From NCBI GenBank assembly GCA_021828225.1, contig JAKASH010000116.1:1-7910 (forward strand): 7,910 nt of DNA, in the 5' to 3' direction. The notes beneath the pieces are model-generated. The model was given only the letters and a program-made list of their open reading frames with translations. It was not told where the DNA came from and ran no database searches. The stretch comes from Acidobacteriota bacterium. Its GTDB lineage: Bacteria; Acidobacteriota; Terriglobia; UBA7540. How positions within the stretch are numbered: position 1 is the stretch's first letter; every line of letters begins with the position of its first letter. Positions 7,349-7,910 of the stretch are shown one piece after another. The position numbers were made by a program, and so were the translations under genes.

Positions 7349-7821
7349 GCTTGCACGTCTCCCTGCCCGCCCTCGGAGAGGCGAGGAGCAAAGAAAGAAT
7401 TCGTCACTTCCACGGCCAGCGATTCCACTGCCGTGCGCAAGGTGATCTTGGCCATCGCCGCCTCCCTCTCAAGATCGGCTTGGGCATCTTTCACCAAAGA
7501 TTCTGCATGCCGGCGTGCTTCCTGGATCCTGCCCTCGCGTTCGCTCAGAGCCCTGTTACGGGCCTCCTGCCTATAATGGTAGATCTCCTGCCGGGCCGCC
7601 TGCACCTCCCGTTCGTATTCCCGAAGCCGCTCCTCCGCCGTGACAGCCTGTTGCCGGGCCTCAGCAAGGGCCCCGCTTGTGGCTCTTGCGCGCGCATCCA
7701 GAGTTTGCGAAAGGGGCTTAAAAAACAGGCGGTCGAGAAACGCCAAAAGAAATAGGACGAAGACAACAGTCGGGATGGTTTGGGCAAAAAGGTGCCCGAG
7801 CTGAGTAGTTATTTGGCCCAT
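7345..7821 (-). CDS. atpF: F1F0 ATP synthase subunit b/b', first copy
   Basis: First gene of the operon, a 158-residue stator subunit of ordinary b length. A single membrane helix lies near the N-terminus (about residues 15-35, 'TIPTVVFVLFLLAFLDRLFF'), followed by 'KPLSQTLDARARA' and a long, highly charged coiled coil to about residue 140. There is no cleavable leader, unlike the next gene. Sequence likeness between the two is limited to this general architecture, as usual for b and b' pairs. The ATG at 7821 has no strong ribosome binding site; the nearest G-rich stretch is GGGG about 15 bases upstream. Its stop codon overlaps the next start, so the two stalk chains are probably made by coupled translation. 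The function is secure from context (delta, alpha, gamma, beta and epsilon follow). Confidence 0.92.
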   Translation of the reverse strand: MGQITTQLGHLFAQTIPTVVFVLFLLAFLDRLFFKPLSQTLDARARATSGALAEARQQAVTAEERLREYEREVQAARQEIYHYRQEARNRALSEREGRIQEARRHAESLVKDAQADLEREAAMAKITLRTAVESLAVEVTNSFFAPRLSEGGQGDVQA

Positions 7822-7841
7822 CGGTATCAGCCAGCCCCACA

Positions 7842-7851
7842 GATTTAAATC
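7842..7851. promoter_or_regulatory. Perfect palindrome in the atp leader
   Basis: GATTTAAATC is a perfect 10-base palindrome in the predicted 5' untranslated region, about 20 bases after the predicted transcription start. Its position would suit a repressor site, but a short AT-rich palindrome can arise by chance and no known operator is recognised. Confidence 0.15.
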
Positions 7852-7874
7852 CCTAGTGATTACAAAAGATTAGA

Positions 7875-7904
7875 AATTTAGCACGCCATTCTTCCGCGTG
7901 TCAA
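7875..7904 (-). promoter_or_regulatory. Sigma-70-type promoter of the atp operon
   Basis: The minus strand has a perfect -35 box TTGACA (7904-7899), an 18-base spacer, and a -10 box TAAATT (7880-7875, 4 of 6). Transcription would start near 7868, leaving a leader of about 47 bases before the first b gene. The rest of the leader holds one AT-rich palindrome and no strong ribosome binding site. The promoter directly ahead of b supports the view that the a and c genes belong to a different transcription unit. Confidence 0.6.
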
Positions 7905-7910
7905 GAAAAG

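Noticed and set aside
6845..7576. 243-codon plus-strand frame opposite the two b genes
   Set aside because: Antisense to two well-supported coiled-coil genes; the Ser/Phe/Arg-rich product is typical of a shadow frame.

Overview
This window reads as an ordinary chromosomal housekeeping region of a diderm bacterium of moderate GC content. Every supported gene lies on the minus strand, so transcription runs from right (7910) to left (1). The strongest content is a nearly complete F-type ATP synthase operon in the order b, b (second copy), delta, alpha, gamma, beta, epsilon. Two features suggest Acidobacteriota or a similar deep-branching diderm: the two tandem b-type stator genes, the second with a signal-peptide-like N-terminus, and the absence of genes for subunits a and c at the head of the operon. 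This is an inference from memory of the family, not a search result.

Layout by region. 7822-7910 is the operon leader, with a perfect TTGACA -35 box. 7345-7821 and 6734-7348 encode two b-type stator subunits with a 4-base ATGA overlap. 6130-6669 is delta. 5896-6129 is an unusually long 234-base spacer holding a long hairpin followed by a U-rich tract; the hairpin buries a good ribosome binding site and start codon. 4363-5895 is alpha, 3490-4350 gamma (TTG start), 1979-3421 beta and 1505-1930 epsilon. A small hairpin plus T-run sits between beta and epsilon, and a GC-rich hairpin follows epsilon. 1108-1356 is a small glutaredoxin/mycoredoxin-like protein. 291-926 is an ECF-type sigma factor, overlapped by ATGA with a zinc-finger (HC2) anti-sigma factor that runs off the window at base 1. 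No gene-free stretch exceeds 300 bases.

How the genes work together. The seven atp genes supply the whole F1 motor (alpha, beta, gamma, delta, epsilon) and the peripheral stalk (two b chains). The proton channel (a and c) must be encoded elsewhere. The left end is a separate small regulatory block: a sigma factor with its translationally coupled anti-sigma factor, next to a dithiol redox protein. The anti-sigma factor carries the Cys/His pattern seen in redox-sensing zinc anti-sigma factors, so a thiol-responsive circuit is possible but unproven.

I found no mobile element, CRISPR array, tRNA or rRNA. I did not find a clearly new multi-gene system. The observations most worth a second look are the RNA-level signals inside the atp operon (atpH-atpA spacer and atpD-atpC spacer) and the promoter architecture of the sigma factor gene.
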